Notes: generated from the sequence alone by a model not told the origin. Shown: positions 15,780 to 25,429, counted from the stretch's first letter. The stretch is DNA of 47,985 nucleotides from Akkermansia muciniphila (GCA_945903605.1 CAMDOH010000012.1:1-47985); one strand, 5' to 3'. Made by a program: numbers and translations.

Positions 15780-17150
15780 TCAGATGATCTCGGCAATGGG
15801 CTTTCCCGCGTCGAGGATATGCACGGGCCGACCTCCGTGATCGTTGAACGTGTGATGTTGGTCGATTCCCATGACATGGTAAATCGTAGCGAGAACATCG
15901 GCAGGCGAAAGCGGGCGCTCGGCCGGATATTCGCCCTTGGCATCGGATGCGCCAACCACTTGTCCGGTCTTCAACCCACCGCCTGCGAGCATCACGGAAA
16001 AAACGTTGCCCCAATGATCGCGGCCGGGAACTGGGATCCCCGGCTGGCCGGTGTTGATGCGCGGTGTTCGTCCGAATTCGCCCATCACAACCACAAGCGT
16101 GTCTTTCAACATTCCGCGGTCAGTCAAATCTTCCATCAACGCACCGACGGCCTTGTCAAGTGGCGGCACTTTGTATCCATGCCCTTTGTCGATGTTGGAA
16201 TGGTCGTCCCAATGCGGCATGTCCACTGTCACAAAAGCGACGCCTGCCTCAACCAGTCGTCGCGCCATCAACGTGTAGTGTCCCCACGCATTGCGACCGT
16301 ATCGTTCGCGGTCTTTGACCGTTTCCTTCTCGATGTCGAACGCCTCGCGCGCTTTGCCGCCGAGAATCATTTCCGTGGCCTGTTGTTGATAGCGATCCAT
16401 CGCGCCCATCAACCCAGATCTGTCAATCTCCCTGCGCGTGGAATCGATGGACTGCAACAGACTCATGCGTTCCTGTGTGCGGCCTGCATTGGCAAGATTC
16501 TCCAGACATTTCGGTGGATCAATCGCCGCGACGTGTGCCGCTGATAAATATTTTTGCTGATTGTTCGCATCAAACGGATTGTAGGCTGGCCCGAGATACG
16601 CCGCACCTTGGTAGCCGGGGAAAAGATAAATCGACTGCGCGGCGGGCAATCCAACATACGGCGGAATACCTGCGGCATTGGCACCTTTCAATCGGGCGAT
16701 GTACGAGCCGACGGATGGAAATTGTTGCGCCTGCGAAGCCGCATTTGAGCCGAACCGGCCCGTGAGCATCCAGTGACCTGCGGCGAAATGATCGCCATTA
16801 TCATGATGCACCGAGCGGAGAAAAACCATTTTGTCCGCATGTTTCGCGTGTTCCGGCATCTTCTCCGTGATTCGGATACCAGGCACCTTCGTGCCAATTG
16901 CGCCCCAAGGCCCGCGATACTCGATCGGCGCTTCGGGCTTCGGATCGTAGGTCTCCATGTGACTGGGCCCACCATCGAGCCAGATGAGAATCACCGATTT
17001 GCCGCGCTTGGCCATCTTGGTTTCTGCCTGCAATCGGAGTAAGTCCGCCGTGGAAAGCCCCATCAACCCGAGGAAGCCCGCCTTGATTGCCGTGCGTCGG
17101 CGCATCCCTGCGCAGTTTGCAGCGTTTCCCCCGTTGTAAATGTGCAACAT
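15780..17150 (-). CDS. DUF1501 protein
   Basis: This 456-residue protein starts at the ATG at 17150, preceded by AGAGG at a good distance. The N-terminus MRRRTAIKAGFLGLMGLSTA (from residue 16) is a Tat-like signal. Family signatures: VILIWLDGGPSHMETYDPKP, HHDNGDHFAAGHWM, GEFGRTPRINTG and GRDHWG. A hairpin with a bulged stem (arms TTGGACTG and CAGTCTCAA on the plus strand, 17161-17185) abuts the ribosome-binding site and might tune initiation. It lies 18 bp from the DUF1549/1553 gene and is probably co-transcribed with it. It differs from the DUF1501 at 12348 enough to be an older paralogue rather than a recent copy. Confidence 0.93.
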   Translation of the reverse strand: MLHIYNGGNAANCAGMRRRTAIKAGFLGLMGLSTADLLRLQAETKMAKRGKSVILIWLDGGPSHMETYDPKPEAPIEYRGPWGAIGTKVPGIRITEKMPEHAKHADKMVFLRSVHHDNGDHFAAGHWMLTGRFGSNAASQAQQFPSVGSYIARLKGANAAGIPPYVGLPAAQSIYLFPGYQGAAYLGPAYNPFDANNQQKYLSAAHVAAIDPPKCLENLANAGRTQERMSLLQSIDSTRREIDRSGLMGAMDRYQQQATEMILGGKAREAFDIEKETVKDRERYGRNAWGHYTLMARRLVEAGVAFVTVDMPHWDDHSNIDKGHGYKVPPLDKAVGALMEDLTDRGMLKDTLVVVMGEFGRTPRINTGQPGIPVPGRDHWGNVFSVMLAGGGLKTGQVVGASDAKGEYPAERPLSPADVLATIYHVMGIDQHHTFNDHGGRPVHILDAGKPIAEII

Positions 17151-17231
17151 AAACTGCCTCTTGGACTGAGCTTCGCCAGTCTCAATTCAGTACCCTTCGT
17201 ACAAAAATAAGCCGCCGGCACAGCGGGCGTC

Positions 17232-18668
17232 TCAGCCAAAAAGCTGTGTGAGGGCCTTGCCGCTTTCGACCATCGGGACGGGGCGACCTTCTTTATCGGG
17301 CAACGTGAAATCAGGATCGATGCCGAGTGACCAGTAGAGTGTCTTGGCCAGATCCTCGGGAGTGACGGGATGATCTTTGGGATAGGCCGCGTGCGCGTCG
17401 CTTGTGCCATACACCGTGCCGCCCCGAATGCCACCGCCCGCGAGCAGGCAGGGGAAACAACTGCTCCAATGATCGCGGCCCCAGTTGGCGTTGCCGCGCG
17501 GCGTGCGCCCCATTTCGCCGACGGCCACGACGAGCGTTTCTTTGAGCAACCCGCGCGCGTCGAGGTCGGCGATGAGCGAGGCCGCTCCTTGATCAAAGGT
17601 GGGCAAGAGATGTTTCTGCACATCGGCATTGTTGCGGTGCGAATCCCAACTGTAACCATCGGGGCAATCGTAATGGACGGTGACAAAACGCGAGCCGGCC
17701 TCCACGAGCCGCCGCGCCATGAGGCAGGATTGCCCGAAGAGATGGCGCCCGTAAGCATCGCGCAGCTGGGCGCTCTCTCGCCGGATATCGAGCGCGCCGC
17801 GTGTCTTGTCGGAAGTGACCAGCGCCAGCGCGCGCCGGCGGTGACGATCGAGCGCCGCACCCGCACCGTGGTCCACCCGCCGTTGCACGCTTTCAAATTG
17901 TTCCAGCAACGCCGCACGCTCGCGCATTTTCTGGAGCGACACTTCGGGCGCAAGCCCCTCGATCTGGAAGGTGAGTTCCTCGTCCGTGCAATCGCGCCAG
18001 TACGGATTGTCGGTCAGATTGAGTTTGTCCACTTTGGTGGTGAGCGGATTAAAACCGCCGCCCAGCCAACCCGCGTACTGGCCCGGGCGACGATACTGGC
18101 CGCTCTCCTGCAATCGTCCCAGCCAGTTGGGCAACACGGCATAGGCGGGAAAATCGCGGTCCAATCCACCGGGCGAATTTTGTGTGAGACATTCGACGAC
18201 GCTGCCCATCGACGGCCAGTCCTGCGGCGTGGCGAGAAACCCGCCGCCCACGGGCACCTGCCAGCGTTTGCCGGTCTGCATGTAATGACCGCCGCCGCTG
18301 TGATCGTTGAAGGTGTGGGTCATCGTGCGGATGACGCTGTACTTGTCGGAGATCGCGGCGAGCTTGGGCAGATATTCGGAGATGAGCAGGCCCGGCGTGC
18401 GCGATGGGATGGGACGGAAAGGCCCGCGAATTTCCTGCGGCGCCTCGGGCTTCAAGTCAAATGTCTCGAGCTGACTGGGCCCGCCAAAGAGGAAAAGGAA
18501 AATGACGGACTTGGCTTTTGCGTTCTTGAAATGCGCCGCCGATTCCTCCGCAGCGAAAACTTTGGGCAGCGACATTCCGAGCAGACCCGCGCCGCCGATT
18601 TGCAAAAGCTGTCTGCGGCTGATCTTGCCCGAACAGACCTGCAACGGTTGACCCTTGATTGTCAACAT
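17232..18668 (-). CDS. DUF1501 protein
   Basis: This 478-residue protein starts at the ATG at 18668. The frame stays open far upstream, but that extension is only antisense to nothing known and overlaps the next gene. The N-terminus has SRRQLLQIGGAGLLGMSLPK, a twin-arginine signal. Signatures: VIFLFLFGGPSQLETFDLKP, FNDHSGGGHYMQTGK, GEMGRTPRGN and GRDHWS. It starts with MLTIKGQ, like the DUF1501 at 20932 (MLTIDSQ), suggesting these two are closer relatives. The nearest upstream gene (18713) is 44 bp away. It would be exported folded through Tat and act outside the cytoplasm; the activity is unknown. Confidence 0.92.
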   Translation of the reverse strand: MLTIKGQPLQVCSGKISRRQLLQIGGAGLLGMSLPKVFAAEESAAHFKNAKAKSVIFLFLFGGPSQLETFDLKPEAPQEIRGPFRPIPSRTPGLLISEYLPKLAAISDKYSVIRTMTHTFNDHSGGGHYMQTGKRWQVPVGGGFLATPQDWPSMGSVVECLTQNSPGGLDRDFPAYAVLPNWLGRLQESGQYRRPGQYAGWLGGGFNPLTTKVDKLNLTDNPYWRDCTDEELTFQIEGLAPEVSLQKMRERAALLEQFESVQRRVDHGAGAALDRHRRRALALVTSDKTRGALDIRRESAQLRDAYGRHLFGQSCLMARRLVEAGSRFVTVHYDCPDGYSWDSHRNNADVQKHLLPTFDQGAASLIADLDARGLLKETLVVAVGEMGRTPRGNANWGRDHWSSCFPCLLAGGGIRGGTVYGTSDAHAAYPKDHPVTPEDLAKTLYWSLGIDPDFTLPDKEGRPVPMVESGKALTQLFG

Positions 18669-18712
18669 GACCGCAATCTCATCGCGTTCAACAACACTGG
18701 CAAGCCCGCATT

Positions 18713-19978
18713 TTAGCTTTGGAAAAAGTGCGAGGCCGGCGGCACCGCGTAGCGCACCGCCAGATGAGGCGTGTCGAGCCGCCTGTCTTCTTTGAGCGAC
18801 TGCAATCCCGCGGCGACGAGGCCTGATGTGAGCAGCGTGCGCTCGGCCGGATACGGCGCTTTGCCCGTGAGAAACATCTCCTCGGCCTTGGCCATCAGCG
18901 CGGCGGAGTACACGACATTGGGATTGGGCGGCAATTGAAAGAGGGTCGAAAGCGGCTCTGCGCGGCCGCGAATGTGTGCCGCAAATGTGAAGTCGTCCAC
19001 CAGTCCATTCATGAGCAGCATCGTCGCTTTCAATCCATCGGCGTGCTGATAACGATAGGCGATGGGCTGCTTCACCCATTGCTGCATTTGCAGCGGCGTC
19101 GGGAAACGGTGGCTCGTCGTGGCCGCCTGCGCGAGTGTGTGACTGCGCGAGAGGCAGGCGTTGAAGAGTCCGGGTGACCAGCCGCCCTTGTCGAATGACC
19201 CTCTGGCCAGCGCGCCCCAAACCGCATCGCCGCGCAGGGCCTCCAGCCATTTCACTCCCGTCTCGCCCCCTTTGCGGCGCTCGGCCATGCACTGAAGGGT
19301 CTCCAGCGCGTGAAAATCGTAGATGTCCACATTGCCCATCGCCACACACATCACCTCGTCCACTTCGGCGCCGTGCGGCAAATCCACCGAGGGCATCCGC
19401 CACGTGACCGGCAGCGACGAGCCAGCCATGAGCGGGAATTTCATCGCGCGCGCCGTGTCCACCATCTCCTTGGCCCACTCAAATTTCCAGGAGAGATGTT
19501 TGTCGTTGAACACCGGCGTCGTTGCGTTGTCCTTTTTGAACACCTCGGCGATCTGCTTGAAGAATTCGTAGCGCGGATATTTTTTGCCGCCAAACTCGCT
19601 CAACGGATAATCGCCGTGCTCGCCGATGAGCAGCACCGCATCCACCGCCAGCCGGTCACCGCCGCAACGCAACGCCTCGGCGATGGTCGGGTAAATCGTG
19701 AAACCAAATTCCTTCGCGCGATCGGCGCTCAAATCCTTCTCCGGCTTTTGATCGACATAAACCGAGACCACATCCATCGGCGGGCGATGCCAGCGGCCGT
19801 TGAGTGGGTAGCCCGCGAGAAAACGCTCGGCCATGTGCCACGCATGCGACCGGTAATTCCAAAGCGTGGTGACCACCGCCAGTCGCTTGCGCCGCACCGG
19901 TTCGGCCACCGGCTGCGCGCCCAAAAGTGTCAGTGCCGATCCCGCGCCAAGCGCGCCAATAAAAATGCGTCGATTCAA
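18713..19978 (-). CDS. Unknown exported protein with twin-arginine-type signal
   Basis: I do not recognise the family of this 421-residue protein. It begins at a TTG (19978), as no ATG precedes the clear signal NRRIFIGALGAGSALTLLGA, which has two Arg and a hydrophobic core. The mature part shows a Rossmann-like alternation (LAVVTTLWNYRSHAWHMAERF, then VDAVLLIGEHGDYP with a G-rich turn, GGKKYPRYEFFKQI, TTPVFNDKHLSW). This could suggest a nucleotide- or sugar-handling enzyme distantly like Gfo/Idh proteins, but no binding motif is complete. Upstream and downstream neighbours are a hydrolase (22 bp) and a DUF1501 (44 bp), so it belongs to the same export cluster. Confidence 0.75.
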   Translation of the reverse strand: MNRRIFIGALGAGSALTLLGAQPVAEPVRRKRLAVVTTLWNYRSHAWHMAERFLAGYPLNGRWHRPPMDVVSVYVDQKPEKDLSADRAKEFGFTIYPTIAEALRCGGDRLAVDAVLLIGEHGDYPLSEFGGKKYPRYEFFKQIAEVFKKDNATTPVFNDKHLSWKFEWAKEMVDTARAMKFPLMAGSSLPVTWRMPSVDLPHGAEVDEVMCVAMGNVDIYDFHALETLQCMAERRKGGETGVKWLEALRGDAVWGALARGSFDKGGWSPGLFNACLSRSHTLAQAATTSHRFPTPLQMQQWVKQPIAYRYQHADGLKATMLLMNGLVDDFTFAAHIRGRAEPLSTLFQLPPNPNVVYSAALMAKAEEMFLTGKAPYPAERTLLTSGLVAAGLQSLKEDRRLDTPHLAVRYAVPPASHFFQS

Positions 19979-20000
19979 AATGAATGGCTCTCGTGCAGAT

Positions 20001-20894
20001 TCAGGGTTTCTTCGTGATGTGGTCCCGGACGTACTCGCACACGGAAAGCAGGATTTTCGCGCGGTCCACTCCGCTGAAGGTGTGATCGGTGTCGTGCCAA
20101 ATCACTTTCGATCCTTCGCCAGCGGCGCTGTGCAGCGCTCTGGCAAACATCGGCAGAATCACGATGTCGCGCTTGCCGTTCACCATCAACAGCGGACGCG
20201 GCGCAATCGCGGCGACATGATGCGCCGGATCGAGCGAAGTCTCTGCGCCGCCTTTTCCTGGCAATCCGAGATAACCCACCAGATTGCCGCCGCCAACAAT
20301 CGACGCCATGCAACGCACACGCGGATCGTGCGCGACATACGTCACCCCCGTGATTGCGCCCCAACTAAAACCCATGTAGCCGAACTGCCCCTTTTCCACG
20401 TCCGCACGAGTCTCAAGATAATCGAATGCCCGGCTGTAATCGCCGCAGTGCTGCCGGAACCAATCGTGAACCACGGGAATATTCGTGAGATCAATCTTCC
20501 GGTTTTTATCGCGACGTTCCCCACGATTCGGCGCATCGATGGCCAGCGCGATGACACCCAACTCAGCAAAAAAACGGCAGCTCGACGTGATGTACTCGGC
20601 GCTTTTCCTGTCGCCAATCCCATGCTGAACCAGCACAGCCGGACGCCGACCTTCAATTTTCAATGGCAAATATAAATGGCCCGGCACACGGTCGCCCGCG
20701 ATGCCGTTGAATTCGACGCGATAGACCGTGTGCGTTTCCTTCTTCTCGATCAGCTCCACCTTTGCGTCCAACGGCGCCTTGTGATCGGTTTTGAATGGCG
20801 GATTTTTTTTGGCAGGCGATGCGACTTCCTCTCCAATCGCCAGAAATGGGATGGCGGCGACAACCAACATCGGCAACTTGGTTTGCAGATTCAT
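20001..20894 (-). CDS. Secreted alpha/beta-hydrolase, acetyl-xylan-esterase/dienelactone-hydrolase-like
   Basis: This 297-residue protein has a signal peptide (residues 1-22). It shows AVLVQHGIGDRKS (oxyanion loop), the nucleophile elbow GFSWG (S177), NGKRDIVILP with a likely catalytic Asp, and DTDHTFSG with the His, a complete triad in order. Before it, VPGHLYLPLKIEGRRP is the usual lead-in of acetyl-esterase-like hydrolases. It likely deacylates a polysaccharide or a small ester in the periplasm; the substrate is unknown. It lies between a DUF1501 gene (37 bp upstream) and the unknown twin-arginine gene (22 bp downstream), a spacing that argues for one transcript. Confidence 0.9.
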   Translation of the reverse strand: MNLQTKLPMLVVAAIPFLAIGEEVASPAKKNPPFKTDHKAPLDAKVELIEKKETHTVYRVEFNGIAGDRVPGHLYLPLKIEGRRPAVLVQHGIGDRKSAEYITSSCRFFAELGVIALAIDAPNRGERRDKNRKIDLTNIPVVHDWFRQHCGDYSRAFDYLETRADVEKGQFGYMGFSWGAITGVTYVAHDPRVRCMASIVGGGNLVGYLGLPGKGGAETSLDPAHHVAAIAPRPLLMVNGKRDIVILPMFARALHSAAGEGSKVIWHDTDHTFSGVDRAKILLSVCEYVRDHITKKP

Positions 20895-20931
20895 CAGCGG
20901 AATGTTGGACGCCGCAGTTGGCGACGTTGCA

Positions 20932-22287
20932 CTACACCACTTCGGGCAATGGCTCGTAGCCTGGCTCGATCAAGTACTGCGGGCGACCTGATAAATCCGG
21001 CACGGTAGCCGTGGCGATGTCGATGCCGAGGTTGCGATAGAGCGTGGCAAAGACTTCCTGAAAATGCACGGGGCGATGATGAGCCTCGCCGCCGTCTTTG
21101 GTGGTGCTGCCGATGACTTGTCCGGTGCGCATGCCGCCGCCGGCCAGCAGCGCGCAGGATACATTCGGCCAGTGGTCGCGCCCGGCATCTTTGTTGATGC
21201 GCGGCGTGCGACCAAATTCTCCCCATGCGATCACGGTGACATCTTGGGACAAACCTCGTTCGTGCAGATCTTCAACCAGCGAGGACAGCGCGTTGTCAAA
21301 ATCCGGCAGGTTGGTGCGTGCGTTGCGAAAGTTGGCGCCGTGAAAATCCCAAAAACTGTAACTGAGCGTGATGCAACGCACGCCGGCCTCGACCAATCGG
21401 CGCGCGAGCAAAAACTGTTCATTGATCCGCGGTGCGCCGTCGCCCTGATGTTGCACTGTGCCCTTGCCGTAACGGGCGCGCACGCGCGGGTCTTCCTTCG
21501 AGAGATCCAACGCCACAGCCAGCTTGCTGCTCGTCAACACACCGAATGCCTGTTGGGTGAAAGCGTCAACGCCTTCCATGGATTTGCTCTGATCCATGTC
21601 GCGCCGGAATTGATCGAAAGAGTGCAGCAGTTTTTCGCGATCGTGCAATCGATCAAGCGTGATGCCGTTGAGCGTCAGGTCGTCCTTGCCATTATCCATC
21701 GGCTTGAACGGGGCGTGGGCGCTGCCCAAATAACCGGGCGTGCCATTATTGTATGGCCGATGCTGCATGCGCGGCGACAACGCAACAAATGAGGGCACGC
21801 CGGGACGCGTGCTGCCGCGCAATTTGTTCAAAGTCGACCCAAACTCGGGCCAGCCACCCGTGGGCTGCCGCTCATTCAACCGGCCAGTGAGACATTGAAA
21901 AGATTCGTGCCGATCTTTCGCACCAACGATCGAGCGGATGGGAATGAGCTTGTCCATGTTCCGAGCCAAGCGCGGCAGCAACTCGCATATCTCAATCTCG
22001 GGCACGCTGGTTTTGATGGGTGAGAATTCGCCGCGAATTTCTCGTGGCGCCTCCATCTTCAAATCGTACATGTCTTGATGCGGCGGCCCGCCCGGCATGT
22101 AAATCATGATGACCGCTTTGTGTCCAAGCCCGCCGGAACGAGTGGAAAGCGGCGCTGACTTTTGCGCGGCAAGAATGGACTGCATCGAAAGCCCGCCCAT
22201 CGCCAGCCCACCCAGACGGAGAAATGATCGACGTGAAACGCCGTCGCAAAAACGCGAGCTACTTTGTTGGCTGTCGATTGTCAGCAC
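20932..22287 (-). CDS. DUF1501 protein
   Basis: This 451-residue protein starts at a GTG (22287). The signal reads SRRSFLRLGGLAMGGLS, a strong Tat motif. Family signatures: VIMIYMPGGPPHQDMYDLKM, VGAKDRHESFQCLTG, GEFGRTPRINKD and GRDHWP. This is the only copy in the window with Pro-His in place of Ser-His/Gln after the GG of the first motif, a possible functional difference. It is separated by 91 bp, including a likely terminator, from the upstream DMFase-like gene, so it may be the first gene of a transcript running down to 10873. Confidence 0.92.
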   Translation of the reverse strand: MLTIDSQQSSSRFCDGVSRRSFLRLGGLAMGGLSMQSILAAQKSAPLSTRSGGLGHKAVIMIYMPGGPPHQDMYDLKMEAPREIRGEFSPIKTSVPEIEICELLPRLARNMDKLIPIRSIVGAKDRHESFQCLTGRLNERQPTGGWPEFGSTLNKLRGSTRPGVPSFVALSPRMQHRPYNNGTPGYLGSAHAPFKPMDNGKDDLTLNGITLDRLHDREKLLHSFDQFRRDMDQSKSMEGVDAFTQQAFGVLTSSKLAVALDLSKEDPRVRARYGKGTVQHQGDGAPRINEQFLLARRLVEAGVRCITLSYSFWDFHGANFRNARTNLPDFDNALSSLVEDLHERGLSQDVTVIAWGEFGRTPRINKDAGRDHWPNVSCALLAGGGMRTGQVIGSTTKDGGEAHHRPVHFQEVFATLYRNLGIDIATATVPDLSGRPQYLIEPGYEPLPEVV

Positions 22288-22359
22288 GGGTGTAATTTAC
22301 TCAGTTGACCCAACCAAGCAAGGAATACGACGTGGAGCCAAGACGTTTCATTGAAAGAA

Positions 22360-22378
22360 ATACGGCGCCAGACGGCGC
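22360..22378 (-). terminator. Probable Rho-independent terminator after the DMFase-beta-like gene
   Basis: Arms GCGCC and GGCGC (22365-22369 and 22374-22378) enclose a 4-nt loop. On the minus strand they start directly after the stop at 22379 and are followed by the T-rich stretch TATTTCTTTC. The T tract is interrupted, so efficiency is uncertain. Confidence 0.45.
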
Positions 22379-23905
22379 TCACTTTCTTGGCTGCAACGTT
22401 CGCGCCAGGAGATTTTGCGTGATGCGCTGGACGCGCTCGTCGGTGCCATGCGGTCGCGACCAGTGGCTCCACGGCAGGATGTGACCGGGCGGCGAACTGA
22501 GTCCCTGTGTCCACCAGATGGTCGCGGCATTGAAGACGATGTTGCCTTTGGGCCCGGGAAAAATCGTGGCAGTCCAATGCGCGGGCGTCGTGCCGCCACG
22601 CCACACGGTGCCTTCGGCGATGACTTCAAGGCCGGGGATTTTCGCGGGCGCACCGTGATGTTCCCAGCCGACAAGGCCGCGCACGGCGTCGCCCTTTTTC
22701 ATGCCGGTGCCTTCAAAGATCCAGTGCGCAGGTTTCGTGCAAACCCAATCTCCGCCGCCGTTGAAGGGCACAATGCTGCGCGCGCCCATGAGGTCGGCCT
22801 CGTTGCGGGTGTCGCGTTTCCAATCCTTCGTGAAGACGCTGATGGACGCCTCGATTTCCGCATCGGTCAGCCCCGCATAAATCCCCGTGCGTGTGAGAAT
22901 GCGATTGGGCATGCCACCAGATGAAGCCGAGAAGGGAGTGACGCCGAACACCGAATTGCCGCAGAGCCACAGCGCATGAGTGCCGCTGGCGATGGATTTT
23001 TTGACGGCATCGTACTGGCGCGTGTCCCAATATTCGTCGTGACCGATGCTCAGGAAAGTTTTGCAGCGCGTGATTTGCGCGGAGTCGAGGCAGTCGCTGT
23101 TCGAGCAGTATGTCACGTCGTAGCCGTGTTGTTCCAACCAGTAAACCATCGGGAATTCCCAGAGCAGAAATTCGCCCGAGCCAATCGACAGCGGGTGCTC
23201 ATAGATCTGCGAGTATTTGCCGTAGGGCCGGTCGAAGCTGGCGGCGACATCCAGCGCATGCGCGCCGCGCGGATCGGTGTAGAGCGAGAAATTATCCGGC
23301 CAGCGATTGTAAGCCTGCCACGTATTGTCGCTGCACTGAAAAAGAAAATCCGCCGGACGCTCGTCGCGCACGATGAAGACCACGTAGCTCTGCCAGTAAG
23401 GCTCATCGGCCTTGTCGGGCACCGTCGTGAGCCGGCCCAGATACACGCCGCTTGTCCAATCTGCTGGAATCTTCATCGTGAGGGAGGATTCCCACCGGCA
23501 CTCGCGCAGGCGTTTTTCGCCGGTGACGGGGTCGGGTTGTTTTTTACCCGCGAGCGGGCCCAGCGCGAACATCTGCCGCGCACCGCGCCCGCCATAGTAA
23601 CCCATGCGAAACACCTCGATGGTGAAACGGGAAGCGGGATCGGTGCTCACCATGATGTCCAGCGACTCGCCCGCCTTCACACTTTGCCGCGAGCAATAGC
23701 CCTCGATGGCCGGCGCGCGAAAACCAGCGGCCTTGTCCAGTCGCACGCGCGTGAGCTGCCAGTCGCGCGCCCCAGGATGACGATTTTCATCGGCGATGAT
23801 TGCGCGTTTGGTCTCGGATTGCGCTGGCGATGGGAGCGCGGCAATGAATCCGGCAGCCGCAGCACTCTTCAGAAAATCACGACGATTGGGGTCGGGTACT
23901 AGCAT
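22379..23905 (-). CDS. N,N-dimethylformamidase beta-subunit-like exported protein
   Basis: This 508-residue protein begins with RRDFLKSAAAAGFIAALPSPAQS, a twin-arginine signal. The rest follows the large-subunit fold of N,N-dimethylformamidase: a beta-rich N-terminal part (EGYCSRQSVKAGESLDI, VFRMGYYGGRGAR), then a glutamine-amidotransferase-like half (NRWPDNFSLY, LSIGHDEYWDT, ALWLCGNSVFG). Real DMFase needs a small alpha subunit, and none is encoded nearby. It is exported whereas DMFase is cytosolic, so amidase action on formamides is doubtful; a different amide or carbohydrate substrate is likely. It is divergent from the sulfatase at 23974, with 68 bp between them. Confidence 0.85.
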   Translation of the reverse strand: MLVPDPNRRDFLKSAAAAGFIAALPSPAQSETKRAIIADENRHPGARDWQLTRVRLDKAAGFRAPAIEGYCSRQSVKAGESLDIMVSTDPASRFTIEVFRMGYYGGRGARQMFALGPLAGKKQPDPVTGEKRLRECRWESSLTMKIPADWTSGVYLGRLTTVPDKADEPYWQSYVVFIVRDERPADFLFQCSDNTWQAYNRWPDNFSLYTDPRGAHALDVAASFDRPYGKYSQIYEHPLSIGSGEFLLWEFPMVYWLEQHGYDVTYCSNSDCLDSAQITRCKTFLSIGHDEYWDTRQYDAVKKSIASGTHALWLCGNSVFGVTPFSASSGGMPNRILTRTGIYAGLTDAEIEASISVFTKDWKRDTRNEADLMGARSIVPFNGGGDWVCTKPAHWIFEGTGMKKGDAVRGLVGWEHHGAPAKIPGLEVIAEGTVWRGGTTPAHWTATIFPGPKGNIVFNAATIWWTQGLSSPPGHILPWSHWSRPHGTDERVQRITQNLLARTLQPRK

Positions 23906-23973
23906 GTTGGTTCTGGCTTTGTGTGAGTCTGAGAATTAGTCTGGCATGTACGCTGAAGAATTCAACCACTCGC

Positions 23974-25374
23974 ATGAAACTGATTCTACTGCTGTGCTCG
24001 CTTGTGTCGGGAACGGGACTGCTCCGAGCCGGCCAGCCGAATCTCGTATTCATTTTTGCGGATGATATGCGCGCAGACACCATCGCCGCACTCGGCAACG
24101 CGCATATCCAGACGCCCAACCTCGACCGACTCGTCAGCGAGGGAACGAGCTTCACACGTGCGTACATCATGGGCGGATTACAGGGCGCGGTGTGCGTGCC
24201 TTCGCGCGCGATGATGCTCAGCGGCCGGTCGCTCTTTCGCGTTTCCGAGCAACTCAAGGATGCCACGACTTGGCCGATGGTTTTCCGAGCTGGTGGCTAT
24301 GAAACTTTTGGGTTCGGCAAATGGCACAACGGCGCGGCTTCATACGCGGCCTCATTCCCGAATGGGAAAAATGTTTTCCTCGGCGGGATGAGCGATCAGT
24401 TCCGGATTCCCGTTCAAGATGTGGACGCCAATGGAAAGATGACGAACCGCCGCACGAACAACGTGCATTCAAGCGAGCTGTTCGCCGGACAGGCAGTGGA
24501 TTTCTTGAACGCGCAGAAGGGCGCGAAGAAACCGTTCGCACTGTATGTCGCGTTCACTGCGCCACACGATCCCCGTTCGGCTCCGAAGGAATTTCATGAG
24601 CGATACGAAAAAGCGCTGCCGCCTTTGCCTCGGAATTATCTCCCGCTGCATCCCTTCAACAATGGAGAGATGACCGTGCGCGATGAGCAACTGTTGCCTT
24701 GGCCGCGCACCGAGGCCGCCGTGCGTCGGGAGCTGGCCGATTATTACGCCATCATCTCGCATCTCGATTCGCAGATCGGCCGGGTGCTCGCCGCGTTGAA
24801 GGAAACTGGCCGCGCTGAAGAGACGATCCTCGTGTTCGCGGCTGACAACGGATTGGCCATCGGCAGTCACGGTCTGCTTGGCAAACAGAATCTCTATGAA
24901 CATTCCATGCGCGTGCCGTTGATCGTCGGCGGGCCGGGCTTGCCGAAGAACCGGCGCACGGACGCGATGTGCTACACATTGGATTTATTCCCGACTTTGT
25001 GCGAGTTGGCTGGGATCCAATCGCCGCCGGCCGTGGAAGGGCGAAGTCTTGTGCCCGTGTTGAAGGCGGGAAAGGAAAGTCATCGCGATTCCATTCTCAC
25101 CGCTTACCGTCATGTGCAGCGTGCGGTGAACGATGGCCGATTCAAACTCATCCGTTATCCGCACCTGAACAAATCGCAGCTCTTCGATCTGCAAAATGAC
25201 CCGCATGAAATACGCGACTTGTCAGCAGACGCGGCGTCGAAACCCAAACTCGATGAGCTGATGGCCAGGCTCGCCGAGCTGCAACGGGAATTCGGCGACA
25301 AGCTGCCGCTTTCGACAAACAATCCTGCGCCGATGCAAATCCCACTGAAAAATCCCGGCAAGAAAAAGGGATGA
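23974..25374 (+). CDS. Secreted type I sulfatase
   Basis: This 466-residue protein starts at the ATG at 23974; a GTG at 23923 would add 17 residues ahead of the signal. The signal peptide spans residues 1-19. NLVFIFADDMRAD holds the metal-binding Asp pair (D30, D31), and C74-V-P-S-R78 is the sulfatase signature whose Cys is converted to formylglycine. Later motifs are FALYVAFTAPHDPR, LVFAADNGLAIGSHGLLGKQ and a C-terminal RYPHLNKSQLFDLQNDPHE, as expected for the family. It would remove sulfate esters from polysaccharides outside the cytoplasm. No maturase gene is in the window. It precedes an ABC exporter by 55 bp. Confidence 0.95.
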   Translation: MKLILLLCSLVSGTGLLRAGQPNLVFIFADDMRADTIAALGNAHIQTPNLDRLVSEGTSFTRAYIMGGLQGAVCVPSRAMMLSGRSLFRVSEQLKDATTWPMVFRAGGYETFGFGKWHNGAASYAASFPNGKNVFLGGMSDQFRIPVQDVDANGKMTNRRTNNVHSSELFAGQAVDFLNAQKGAKKPFALYVAFTAPHDPRSAPKEFHERYEKALPPLPRNYLPLHPFNNGEMTVRDEQLLPWPRTEAAVRRELADYYAIISHLDSQIGRVLAALKETGRAEETILVFAADNGLAIGSHGLLGKQNLYEHSMRVPLIVGGPGLPKNRRTDAMCYTLDLFPTLCELAGIQSPPAVEGRSLVPVLKAGKESHRDSILTAYRHVQRAVNDGRFKLIRYPHLNKSQLFDLQNDPHEIRDLSADAASKPKLDELMARLAELQREFGDKLPLSTNNPAPMQIPLKNPGKKKG

Positions 25375-25429
25375 AGGACAGGCACTTGATTGGGGGACGA
25401 TCGCAAGGTAGCGTCACCGCACCGACGAC

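Noticed and set aside
17202-17229. Possible terminator after the DUF1501 gene at 17232 (4-bp stem, then T-rich on minus)
   Set aside because: The stem is too short and its loop too large to support a call.
17063-17953. Long minus-strand Arg/Ser/Pro-rich frame
   Set aside because: Out-of-frame reading of the DUF1501 gene at 17232-18668; composition typical of a GC-rich shadow frame.
18669-19478. N-terminal extension of the DUF1501 frame to 19478
   Set aside because: It overlaps the twin-arginine gene at 18713 and lacks protein-like features; the signal peptide starts at 18668.
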